A program made the translations under genes and the position numbers. From contig BDGG01000002.1 of assembly GCA_001949185.1 (NCBI GenBank), positions 8,201,051 through 8,265,050 on the forward strand: a DNA stretch of 64,000 nucleotides. The letters are read 5' to 3'. Origin of the DNA: Ramazzottius varieornatus. Lineage: Eukaryota > Tardigrada > Eutardigrada > Parachela > Ramazzottiidae. This document shows, piece by piece, positions 27,001-39,000 of this stretch (the first letter of the stretch is position 1; every line of letters begins with the position of its first letter). The notes under the pieces are model-generated. The model was not told the origin of the DNA and did no database searches. It saw nothing but the letters and a program-made list of their open reading frames with translations.

Positions 27001-30000
27001 CTGCCATCCAAGAAGTGGGTAAAGGTAACCAAAACGTTAGTCACCGCCGAAACTTACACCGTGACGGAGCTGTTAGAGAACAACGAATACGAGTTCCGAG
27101 TCATCGCTGTCAACAAAGTTGGACCGAGTCCCCCCAGTGTGGGAACGTTGCCCATCAAAATCAAGCCGCTGTACGAGAAACCTTCACCACCGACAAATGT
27201 CTCGGCGGAAGTGACTTCGGCCACTTCAGTGACTGTAACTTGGAACCCACCCACTAGCGACGGTGGTACTCCCGTCACCCATTACGTGGTGGAGTACAAA
27301 GCGCTGGATGATCGTACATGGAAAGCCACATCCGATATTCCAGGTAGGAATTTGGGACATGGGTGAATGATTCGAACCAAATAGCTCACTGAAGTGGCGC
27401 ACACATGCAGCCAGTTGCAATTGGAACGTGCGCCACTAGAAATAACGACCTGTTCGAGTTTGATTGTTTCCTAAAGCAGCGCACGGTTTCAGTATTGTTG
27501 GGTGAAAGCGTGCGCTACTTTGAAGCGATCTCATTCGCCCCTTCGATATTCTTTGACTAAACACATTTATTTTTTAGCGCCAACTACGAGCTTTAGTGTT
27601 GAGAAACTAAAGACCGAGGTGGAGTACACGTTCCGCGTGAAAGCCGTCAACAAAGTCGGCCCAAGTGACACGGCGCAAGCCGAAGGAACCTTCCGACCAA
27701 CACCAGCTAAGCCACAAGGAACGGCGCCGAAAGTGACGCCCGTCGAAGAAACCTCGTTGACTATCAAAGCGTTGGAAGGTCAGCCGATAAGCGCAGTGTT
27801 CGACGTGACAGGCCAGCCGACTCCCACCGTCACATGGACCAAGAATGGTAAAGTGATCAAATCCAGCGAAGATCGTCGGCTGACAGTGGAAGACGGTAAA
27901 GCCACCATGACCATCGAGCATGCCGAGCTGCTGCATTCAGCGACCTACACTGTGGAAAGCACCAACCCGTTGGGAAGTGACAAGGCGACGTTCGCTGTGA
28001 TAGTTCAAGCGCCTCCTACAGTGACAGCTGATCAAGTTGAACATAAAGTGGTTTTTGAAGAAACTTGCACCATGAAGGTAATTTCCCGCAACAAGCTGGA
28101 AGCAAATTCGACACTATTGTTTTCCCAAGTGGCGCACATCTTCAGTGTTATCAGCTGAAAGCGTGCGACCCGATCTTGGCGACTTTGTTCGTCTAGATTC
28201 TGACTGGTATACAAGTGAAAAAATCTTAATTCGTAATTGGTTTCCGTACAGGTTAAATTCAACGGTGTACCGCCACCCACCATCAGCTGGACGAAAGACG
28301 ACAAGCCCGTCGTAGTTGACCGTCGAACACAGATCGACACCAACGGAGCCAGCTCGAAGTTGACCATCAAGAAAGTACAGCCGGACGACCAAGGCACCTA
28401 CGAAGTGACAGTCAGTAGCGAAACCGGTCAAGCTACCGTCTCCATGTCCCTGGCGGTCTCTTCTGCCCCGTCTGCACCAAGCGGTCCGCTGACCGTCAGC
28501 GACATAACCGACACCACCTGTAAGATCACCTGGGGACCCCCAGAAAGCGACGGCGGCCAGCCACTGACCGAGTACGTCATCGAGAAGCGTGATGTAAGGA
28601 AGACGACGTGGGTCCGCGTCAAGACGGTCAAGACCGACGTCACAAGCACCACAGTGGAAGGACTGCTGGAAGGCGTTGATTATTTGATCCGAGTCAGTGC
28701 CGTCAACAAAATCGGCACCAGTACGCCTCTGGAAACCGACAAGCCCGTCACACCCAAGAGCCAATTTACGGTGCCGTCTGCCCCAGTCGGACCGTTGACG
28801 TCTTCCGACATTACGACCGAGTCGGTCACGCTGAGCTGGCAACCACCAGCCAGTACCGGTGGCCAACCCTTGCTTTCCTACACCATCGAAAGGAAGGAAC
28901 ATCTGAAGCGAGCCTGGACGAAAACGGCGGTAACGGAAGGCAACATGACAAGTTTCACCGTCAAGAAACTGACGGAAGATACCGAGTACGAGTTCAGGGT
29001 GTTGGCCGTCAACAGCAAAGGCCCCAGCGAGCCGCTGACGACAGAGAAGACGGTCAAAACCCGACGAGCGCTACAAGCCCCAGGTGCACCAGCGCCACCT
29101 GTGCGAGCCACAGCCACCTCAGAGACGCTGGTCTTTGAATGGTCACCACCAACGGAGAACGGAGGCGCCCCCTTGACGGAATACGAAATTGTGATCACAG
29201 ACGTCACGACTGGCAGTAGCAAGACCAGAACGACGAAACCCTACGAGACATCGTACGAAGTGACAGATGTCAAGGTTGAGCATACTTACGTGGCGGAAGT
29301 TAGGGCGGCTAATAAGGTTGGCAAAGGACCATCGACCAAGTCCGATGAAGTGACGGTACTGGGTAAAGTGCAACCGCCATCGTCACCTAGTGGTCCCCTG
29401 ACCGTCGACCAAGTCGGCGACAGCGCCGCGACGTTAGCCTGGCAGCCACCTGAGTCGGATGGCGGAGCTCCTGTAACCAACTACCTGATCGAAGGACAGG
29501 ATAACGTCTCCAAGAAGTGGTACTTGATGAAAGACAGAGCGGCCGCAGAGCTCACGCTCCGGACTGACAAGCTGGAAGAGGACCGAGAGTACCAGTTCCG
29601 CGTCTCCGCCAAGAACGTCGCCGGTATCAGTAGGCCACTTGAGACCAACCAGCCATTCCGCCTGCGCAAGCCCACACAACCTGAAGGACAGGAAACTAAC
29701 CTGACGGATGTCCTGCATGTTATTGATGCTACACGGACCTCTGTCGATCTAGAATGGGACAAGTACGAAGCAACGCCTGATCAAGAAGAGCCCATCACCT
29801 ATCGCATCTACAAGCGAAACTCGGGTCGAACCACCTGGATAAAAGTGACAGAGACTATCGAGCGACGGGTGAAGGTAAAGGACTTGGACAAGAATACCGC
29901 ATATGACTTCAGCGTATCAGCTGTGGCCAAAGACGAGAAGGAGAAGCCTCTCTTCGCAGTGTCGGACGTCCACACCAAAGACACCGGTAAGTATCTCACT

Positions 30001-33000
30001 AATTGGAAGCTCGGGAAACAAACTCTGTCACATGGTTTTCCAAAGTGAAACATGCAGCCAGCCAATGTCACCGACAACGTGCGCCGGTTTGGAAAAAACA
30101 ATCACACGTGAACAGGACTTTATTCTAAGTGGCGCACGCTATAAGCCAAAAGCCTCGACAATATGGGTCACTTCAGGAAACGATCTTGTCGCGTTTGCCG
30201 GCCGAGATTCCAGTTATAATATTACTGTAATGCTTCTCCAACTTCGCGAAACACGTCATAATACGCGCGGAACATCTCCCGGGGGTTGGTAGGGTATAGT
30301 CACCGGACCAGCGTTTAACTCCACGAGTACAATCACGTGATTCGCGAAGTTCAAGAAGCACTACAGTAGTTTTATATATTGATTAGTTTTGATGGATTTG
30401 TTATTATAGAAGCGCCATCGGCACCTGAGAACACTATCCTGACTACCGACGCGGAAGGCCATCCCGTGCTGGAATGGAAAGCTCCAGCGGACGATGGTGG
30501 CGCCGACGTAATCGGCTATCACATTCACTTGCGTCACAGTGGTTCTACCACCTGGAAGAAGATCTCGACACAAGTCATCCGCAAGTGTCGTTATGTGGTG
30601 GACAACCTCAAGGCCGGTGACGAAGCCGATGCCCAAGTGACGGCGGTCAACGAGAAGGGCGAAGGCCAACCCAGTCGACCACCCGTCCACATCGTCATGC
30701 CGGAAGCCCAAAAGCCCAAGGAGCTGCCACCCGGCATGGAAGCCCCCACTATCACAATCCGCAGGCCCCTTATCGAGGTACCTTTGAGTGACTCATTCAC
30801 GGTCGAAGCCGCCTTAACTGGTTTACCTTACCCCACAACGCAATGGAAATTCAACGATACCGCCATCACTGAAACCCGAAGAATCAAAATCGAAGAACGC
30901 AAGACAATCAAGACGGTCAAGTTGACAAACAGCAAGTCGGAGACCACCGACAGCGGAACATACACCATCACGGTTAGTAACCCCGCGGGAGACGCTACCG
31001 CCACCGTCACAGTCAAGGTCCTGACCAAGCCTGGTCTGCCAGCTTCCTTGGGGCTCGACCAAGTCACCAGCGACTCTGTCAAGCTGATCTGGACAGCGCC
31101 CGAAGACGACGGGGGCAAACCTGTCAAGTCGTACATCGTCGAGAAACGTCTGGCCAACAAAACGCTGTGGACCAAGGTGGAAACGACAACGAATACCGAA
31201 GTCACTGTTACGAAGCTGACCAAAGGCACGGCTTACCATCTGAGAGTGAGAGCAGTGACTGACCAGGGAGAAGGACCCAATGCCGAAGTGGGACCTATCA
31301 CACCGGGTGAAACGGTACCTGAGGAGAAACCGCTGACAGTCGAGGAAGAGAAATTACCAGAGGAGAAAACGGGAAAGGTAGCGCCAGGTGAAACTGTGGA
31401 ACCAAAGACGGTGAAGAAGAGCCTGGGTGAAACAGCACAGAAGCCAACTTTGAGCTTCCAGGACGAACAAGTGGAAGCCAAAGAAGGCCAGCCGATCAAG
31501 TTGGCGGTTAAGTATACCGGAACACCAACGCCGCAGATTAGTTTTTACCATGAGGATGAAGCCAAGCCATTGACGCCATCACGAAAGGTCCAGATTGAAG
31601 ATCGACCGAAAGAGTCAACCGTTACGTTGACTATTCCCAAAGCGGAAGTGACGGATGCCGGAACTTACACTGTCAAGGCCCACAACGCCGAAGGTGGGTT
31701 AAATGAACTGTGCTATGAATCAAAAACGAAATCGGCAAACAACAGCAAGATTGCTTCCCAGGTGGCGCACATTTTTGGCGTGCGCCACTTGGAGGAACTT
31801 AACCAGATTGTTTGCCCGAGTGGCGCACATTTTCCGTTTCACGGGCTAGCGGCGTGCGCCACTTGGGAAAATGATCTTGTTGTGTGGGTTTGCTGACCTC
31901 CCGAAAATGATTATAAACAGTTTCCAGTAAATTTAATTTTCCATTTCAGGCGACGAGCTGGCGACGGCCAGCGTAGTCGTTTTATCCAAGCCATCCGTAC
32001 CAGAGCGCTTGGCGGTTTCGGACGTGACGGATACGTCGGTAACGCTGACATGGGATGCACCAAAGACCCTGGGTGACGACCAGACCAAAGTTAAGTATAC
32101 CGTGGAACGACGAGCTGCCAACAGAACTGTCTGGCAGAAAGTGACCACCACGAAAGATACGAAATTGACGGTGGAGGACTTGAACAAAGATACCAAGTAC
32201 CATTTCCGCGTTACTGCGGAGAACCCACAGGGACAAAGCCAGCCGGTGGAAGTTGGTCCCATTGCCACCGAAGCAGTCAAACCAAGTATGTGTTAAATGA
32301 CGGGAGGACGGCACACGCGCAAGATCGGGCTCCCAAGTGGCACACGTTCTCGCTGTAGTGAACTGGAAGAGTGCGCCACTGGAGAACGTCATGTCAAGCG
32401 GCGCATGTTTCCATTGCTAATGCCTTGTAATGTGCGCCACCTAAGATCTCAGTCTTGCGCATTTCATCTGCCGCCTTCCCAAACCACGATGCATTCATCG
32501 GTTAGACTTTTGATTATCACATATCTCTCTTTTAACAGCAGTGAAAGCGCCGAAGGAAAAGTCGCCGGTATCAAACGTACCGGAATCTTTACCGATCGAA
32601 GAAAAGGACTTGCCTGACATCATCGAGCTCATCCAGACACCCAAGCCAGAGCGCCGTGATGAGACCTTAGTTGCCCCAACTGTCAAGTTCCAAGCCGCAG
32701 AAGTAACGGTAGCCGAAGGTGAGCCCATCAAGCTGAAGGTAACTTACTCCGGAACACCAGCACCGAAAGTTCACTTCTATCACGACGACGAGACCACTCC
32801 ACTGACGGCTTCTCGAAGACTCAAGATCGACGAATCACCCAAAGATACTTCCGTCACGCTGACCATCCCGAAAGCCGAAGCTCCCGACGCGGGAACGTAC
32901 ACGGTGAAGGCTATGAACGAGCAAGGCGAGGAAGTAGCCACAGCTAGTATAACGGTCCTGTCAAAGCCGTCAATGCCCCAAGATGTGGCAGTGACTGACA

Positions 33001-36000
33001 TGACGAACACATCCGTGACGCTGACCTGGAAGGCACCAGCTATTCCAGGGGATGACCAGAAGAACGTCAAGTATGTGGTCGAACGAAGGGCAGCTACGAG
33101 GACGATATGGCAAAAAGTAACGACCACGAAGGAGACCACGGTGACGGTGGAAGAGTTGAGCAAAGGCACTAACTACTACTTCCGCGTCCGAGCGGAGAAC
33201 CCACAAGGCCAAAGTGAGCCCGCGCAGATTGGACCTATCGAAATTCAAGCACAACCGCAAGGTACGTCAGCTGAGACGATTTTATTTCCTGTAGGGTTTT
33301 AAACTCAGTTGATGACTTGATTCTAGAAGAAAAGCCCCTTGAACAAAAAGTATTAACTGCGGAAGTGAAAGAAGAACCGAAAGTCAAGCCAGCCAAAACA
33401 GAGCAAGTCATGACGGAAGAACCTGGAAAGAAGGAGAAATCAGTAGAGGCTCAAACTGCGGCAAAAGCCACCGAAGAGAAAGTCAAGCCCGTAGAAGCAG
33501 AGGTGGCGCCAACGGTAACGCTCAGTAAGTCTGACATTACAGCCAGCCTGAAAGAAACCGTCAAGATAACCGCCACGTACACGGGCAAACCTCGTCCCAC
33601 CATTACCTGGCTGAAAGACGGTTCACGGCTCGCCCCTTCTCGAAACATCTCAGTGGAAGATCGTGTGCGTGCTAATGTATCCGTTCTAACCCTCACTAAC
33701 CTCACTGCTGAAGATGCCGGTGTGTACACTGTCTCGGCTGACGACGTGACAGCTGAATGCATGGTGAAGGTCCTGCGACCGCCCGGAAAGCCCACCAACT
33801 ACTCGGTCAGCGATGTGACACAGGACAGTGCAACGTTGAGCTGGGACGCTCCTACCGACGATGGAGGCGAACCGGTCAAACAGTACATCATCAGAAAGAA
33901 GGTAACGGGTAAGACTACCTGGACCAAAGTTACCACCAGCAGAGAACGAAAAGTGGTGGTGAAGGACTTGACCAAGGGTACGTCCTACGACTTCAGCATC
34001 TCTGCAGAAAATCCACAAGGTACGGTACAGTAGATGAACTGGAACCTTAGCCTTCGAGAAGATCGTTTTCCTAGGTGGCGCATGTGTCTAGCCATTTGCG
34101 CCGAATACATGCGCCACTTGGCAGAACAGTCTTGAAGTGTTTGTTTGCCGAGCTTCCATCTAACGTTGGCTAGAAGTTTTATGTAACATTTCACTTGGCC
34201 TCAAGGCGAAGGAACACCGCTGGAGATTACCGGTATCACAACAAAGCCCGAAGAGCCCCTTGTCAAACCAACCAAGCCACAAGTCACACCTTCCCTGACC
34301 ATCAGCCGAGCCGATCAAACGGTCAAGCTTGGCAAACCCGTCGATATTGATGTTACCTTCACCGGAGAGCCTCGCCCTAAAGTCACCGTCTACTTCAACG
34401 ATGTCGAAGTCACCACGTCCCGTCGTGTCAAGCTAGAAGAAGCCAGGAAAGAGCCCCGAGCCACATTCACCATCACCCAGACCGAGCTGACCGACAGCGG
34501 CAAGTATACCATCAAGGCCACCAACGACGCGGGAGTGACCACAGCCGAGTTCACTCTACGGGTAGTCACAACGGCCAGTCAACCCAGAGAACTGACCGTG
34601 ACGGAGATTACGACGACTAGCGCGACCATCAGCTGGAAGGAGCCTGAAAGCGACGGCGGAAGTCCAGTTACAAGTTACGTTGTACTGAAACAAACGTCGG
34701 GTGGACCGTGGCAGAAAGTGACCACGGTCAAGGCTACGGAAAGGGGTTGCGCGATCAGAGATCTGCTGCAAAAGACCAAGTACTACTTTCGGGTTGTGCC
34801 TGTCACGGATCAAGGTGAAGGACAGCCCGCGGAAGTTGGACCAGTAACTGCCACCGGTAAGTAAGGCTGTGCAACTGCAAAAGTGCGCCACTTGTATAAC
34901 AATCAAACTGGACAAGATTATTTTTCCTGTGGCGCACCCTATCGAGTTGTTACAATTAAGGCGTGCGCCACTTCAGATAGCGATCTGGGTGAAGTCTTTT
35001 GCCGATGTTCCATCTCCAAACAGTATTTGAATTAACTCAATTTGATTTTTCTATTCGCAGAAATCACGAAAGAAGCTCCAGCACCTATTCAGCCAGCGCT
35101 AAAACCCGTAGAACCGACCAAAGCCATTCCAGAAACCGTTCCGACTATCACCCTATCCAAGCCAGCCGAAGCCATCACGGTCGGTTCGCCCTTCGACGTC
35201 GACTTTACTATCAGTGGCCATCCCAAAGCGGAAGTGACCTGTTACCACAGCGATGCAGTCTTGAAAGAAAGCCGACGAGTTACACTGAAAGAGCGTCACA
35301 CTGGAAAGTTCACCCTGAGCATCACCAAGGCCGAAATGAGCGACAGCGGAACGTACAGGATCGTCGTCAAAAACCGCAACGGCGAAGCCGAAGTGGAATT
35401 CACGCTAAAAGTCCTGTCGAAACCCACAGCGCCGGAGAGTCTAACAGCCACCGAGATCACTTCTCAATCCGTCACGCTAACTTGGACAACACCAACGGAA
35501 GATGGTGGCAAGCCGTTGACACACTACACGGTCTACAAACGAGTGACGACAAGAACTGTCTGGCAGAAAGTCACTCGCGTCACATCGACCACCACCTCGG
35601 TAACGGTGGAGGAACTACAAGCTAGCACCGCTTACGACTTTTACGTCACAGCCCAGAATGAAATTGGCGAGAGCGAAGGCGCCGAACTCAGCCGCATCCG
35701 AACTGAAGAAGCGAAGAAGCCTGAGAAGGTGGCGCCACGAGGATCCGTTGATAAAGGTGATAGACGTAAGCCATCGTTGGTGCCCGCCGAAGAGAAGGAA
35801 ACGCTGGTCACACCAACTATTCATCTGAGCAAGAGCAACGTAACAACGACCATCAACCAGCTTGTTCAAATATCGGTTACCTTCTCGGGAGAACCACGCC
35901 CGAAGCTGACGGTGTACCATAACGATGTCCTGATCGACACGGTGGCATCGCGTCATTATCAACTGGACGAACGTCGACATGATATGATGGCCACGTTTAG

Positions 36001-39000
36001 CATCACAAGAACGGAGCTGAGTGACACCGGAACCTACAAGATCAAAGCTACTAGCCCTGCTGGAGAAACTAGCGCTGAATTTACTCTAAAGGTAAATAGA
36101 AAAATGCCCTTGTTTGAGCCTAAAAAGTAGAAACCAGTCTCCTGCATCATGGCTGACATGCACAGGTTACCATGATTTCTATGTTTTTTTGCAGGTTTTG
36201 ACCAAAGCCGGCCCTCCAACTCAAGCCTCCGCTACCGACGTTACTACCGCCAGTGCCACCATAAGCTGGCAGCCTCCTACACAAGATGGTGGCTCGCCCA
36301 TCAAGCAGTACATTATTGAGAAGAAGGTGTCCACTCGCTCAACGTGGATTCGAGTAACGACCACCAAGACCACGGAAGTGACCATTACCGAGCTGAACGA
36401 AGACACCAGCTACGACTTCCGCATTCGAGCAGAGACGGACTATGGCGAAGGGGAGAATGCCGAGTTGGTGAATGTCAAGACCAAAACTGTGGAGATCAAG
36501 AAGGAAGTGAAGGTAGTCGAGACGAAGAGAGAGCAAGGACCAGCTGCGACGACGCCAACAGTTACCATCAGTAAATCCAGCATCTCAGTGGGAACTAATC
36601 AGATGATGCAGGTTGATGTCTCGTTTACTGGTCAACCACGACCGCAGTTGACGTGGAGGCATAACGGAGCGGTACTAGAGATGACGCGTCGTGTCACCAT
36701 TGAAGAACGACGAACACAAATGGTGGCCACTTTCACCATTAAGAAGACGGAACAGACTGATGCCGGAACTTACACCGTTACAGCCAAGAATGACCACGGT
36801 GAGGCTTTGGCTAATCTAACTCTGGTAGTCTTGGATAAAGCTGGACCGCCAAGGAACTTGACCGTCAGAGAAGTGACGCCCAAGACGGCAGGGCTGACAT
36901 GGGAAGCCCCGTTGACCGATGGTGGAGCACCTGTTAAACATTACTTGGTGGAAAAGAGAAGTGCCGGAAGGACCACATGGACCAAGGTGACCACTACCCA
37001 AGAAATGAAGGCTGTTGTCACCGAGCTTGTGCAAGGAAACAAGTTCGAGTTCCGCGTTAGAGCTGTCACCGACCAGGGCGAAGGAGCAGAAGCGCAAGTT
37101 GGACCTATTACCGCTGACTACACTTTCGGTCAGATAACAGGGAGCTCGGCCAAGAAACTGCGCAAGCTCGTCATCTCCAGTGGCGCAGGCTTTCGGCTAA
37201 CAACATTGACAAGCTCGCCACTTGGGATAACAATCTTGTCGAGTTTGTCTGCCGAGCTACCAGTAGCGTTCAATCTTTGACATTTGCGATGTTCGGGCTC
37301 ATTTACGCTTTCCCTATTTACAGATGTTCCATCAGCACCGGCAGCTCCTTCAGTCAGCAACGTTACTTCCAAGACTGTAACCTTAACCTGGCTCCCACCG
37401 TTCAAAGACGGCGGAAGTCCCGTCACCGGCTACCACCTTGAGCAACGGGTCGGCAAGTCTTCCTACTGGCGCAAGATCACCAAGCAAGCCATCACAAGCA
37501 CCACCTTCGAAGTGACGGACGTCATCGAAAAAGAGTCGTATGAATTCCGTGTCATCGCTGAGAACCTCAAAGGACCCAGTCAACCTAGTGAACCCAGCGA
37601 GAAAGTGACCATCCCGACAGCCGTCGTCGAGAGCAAGCCACCGCGACCCGATACTACTGGTCGACCCAGCCGTGTCTCGGCCACACCCGTTCGCGATCGC
37701 CTAGGCCGTGCGCCTTCCGAGATGTCCGGACGAGGATCAAGAGATCGATCAGCACGAGAGGACACCATCGGCTCGGAGGATTTGGAAATGTCCGATGAAG
37801 AAGCGGAGATGCCCGAGTATGAGGAAAATATGAACAAGCCGGCCTTCTTGAGACCCTTGAGCGATACTCGATGTACTGAAGGCGAAATGGTGGCACTCCG
37901 TTGCGAGGTAATTCACCGATGAATCACTAAATAGAATTTTGCTGAAAAAACTCTACAAGATCGTTGTTCCGCATGGCGCGGATCTTCTGACAATAACCCA
38001 GGCAACGTGCGCCATTTGGGTGAACAATCTCGTTGAGTTTTGTTAGTGGCGCATGCTTTTGGCCAACAACACTTGGAACGTGCGCCGCTTGAAAAAGCAA
38101 ACTTGTAAATAATGTGTAGAAATGGGCCTCCTGCCTTGATGAGTTGTTGATCCGGGAATGTTAAAGGTTTTGGGAACGCCAACGCCCACTGCGCTTTGGT
38201 ACAAGGATGGCCAAGTCATTAGAGAGAACATGGGATACCAGCACATCGTTCAAGATTCCGTCCACAAGCTGCTCATCAAGGAAGCGTTTGTGGAAGATGG
38301 CGGCGTGTATAAGATTGTAGCGCAGAACGCCGCGGGCAAAGCCGACTCCAGCTGCACGCTGACTGTCAAACACCGACAACAGCTTGAGGAACGTGGAGTC
38401 AACAAGCCACCCAAGTTTACTCAGCCCTTGGTCGATAAGATTGTACAGGAAAGAGACCAAATGTACCTGGAAGTCAAAGTGGAATCCTTATCTTTCGTCA
38501 GTTTCCGATGGTACGGCGTTTTTCACTGTGACTCTTAAGGTGTGCTCGAACTGTTACAGAACTTCCTCACAATTTTTTTACAGGAAAAAAGACGGAAGAG
38601 AAATCACAACTGATGAAACCTTCACGATCAAGTCCATCACCAAAACTTCATACCTGATCATTAACAAGTGCTCAACCACCGACAGCGGAAGATATTCTTG
38701 CGTCGCGCAGAATGTCTCAGGAACTGCGGAGACCTCAGCTCAGATTACCGTCCAAGGTAAGAGAATAAAACTAAATGCCGCCACATGACATTACGGGAAA
38801 AAAAATGTTTGTGGTTTAGCTGGAAAGAAAAAGGTGGAACGACAAGCAGCGCCAACCTTTATCCGCGGGCTGGACGACATGACGGTGCGCCACGGCGACT
38901 CGGCCACGCTGGACTGCGACTTCCGGGCTGAACCAGCTGCCGAAGTCACTTGGTACTTCAACGGTCGCAAGATCAGCCGTTCCAGCAAGTACCGAATCTT

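Larger units (their letters stand above)
26576..30710 (+). other. unc-89: unc-89 exons 26-29: Fn3-rich segment with two Ig domains
   Basis: Exons 26576-27343, 27578-28077, 28252-29986 and the start of 30410-31693. In order: three Fn3 (about 26580, 26880, 27180), two Ig (27740, 28010), then six Fn3 (28470, 28780, 29080, 29375, 29700, 30412). Fn3 units show the usual VTLxWxPPxxDGGxPVTxY and YxFRVxAxNKxGxSxP motifs. Runs of Fn3 like this are typical of A-band titin and twitchin, which bind myosin. Confidence 0.85.
30735..37620 (+). other. unc-89: unc-89 exons 29-36: alternating Ig-Fn3 array
   Basis: Exons 30410-31693, 31950-32285, 32539-33261, 33327-34019, 34206-34856, 35061-36091, 36195-37128 and 37324-37907. 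Eight Ig-Fn3 pairs (Ig near 30735, 31450, 32670, 33510, 34280, 35140, 35810, 36550) are followed by one extra Fn3 at 37324. Charged linkers such as EEKPLTVEEEKLPEEK separate some pairs. The pairs resemble one another strongly (e.g. the Fn3 at 31990 and 32965), implying amplification of a two-domain unit. Confidence 0.85.
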
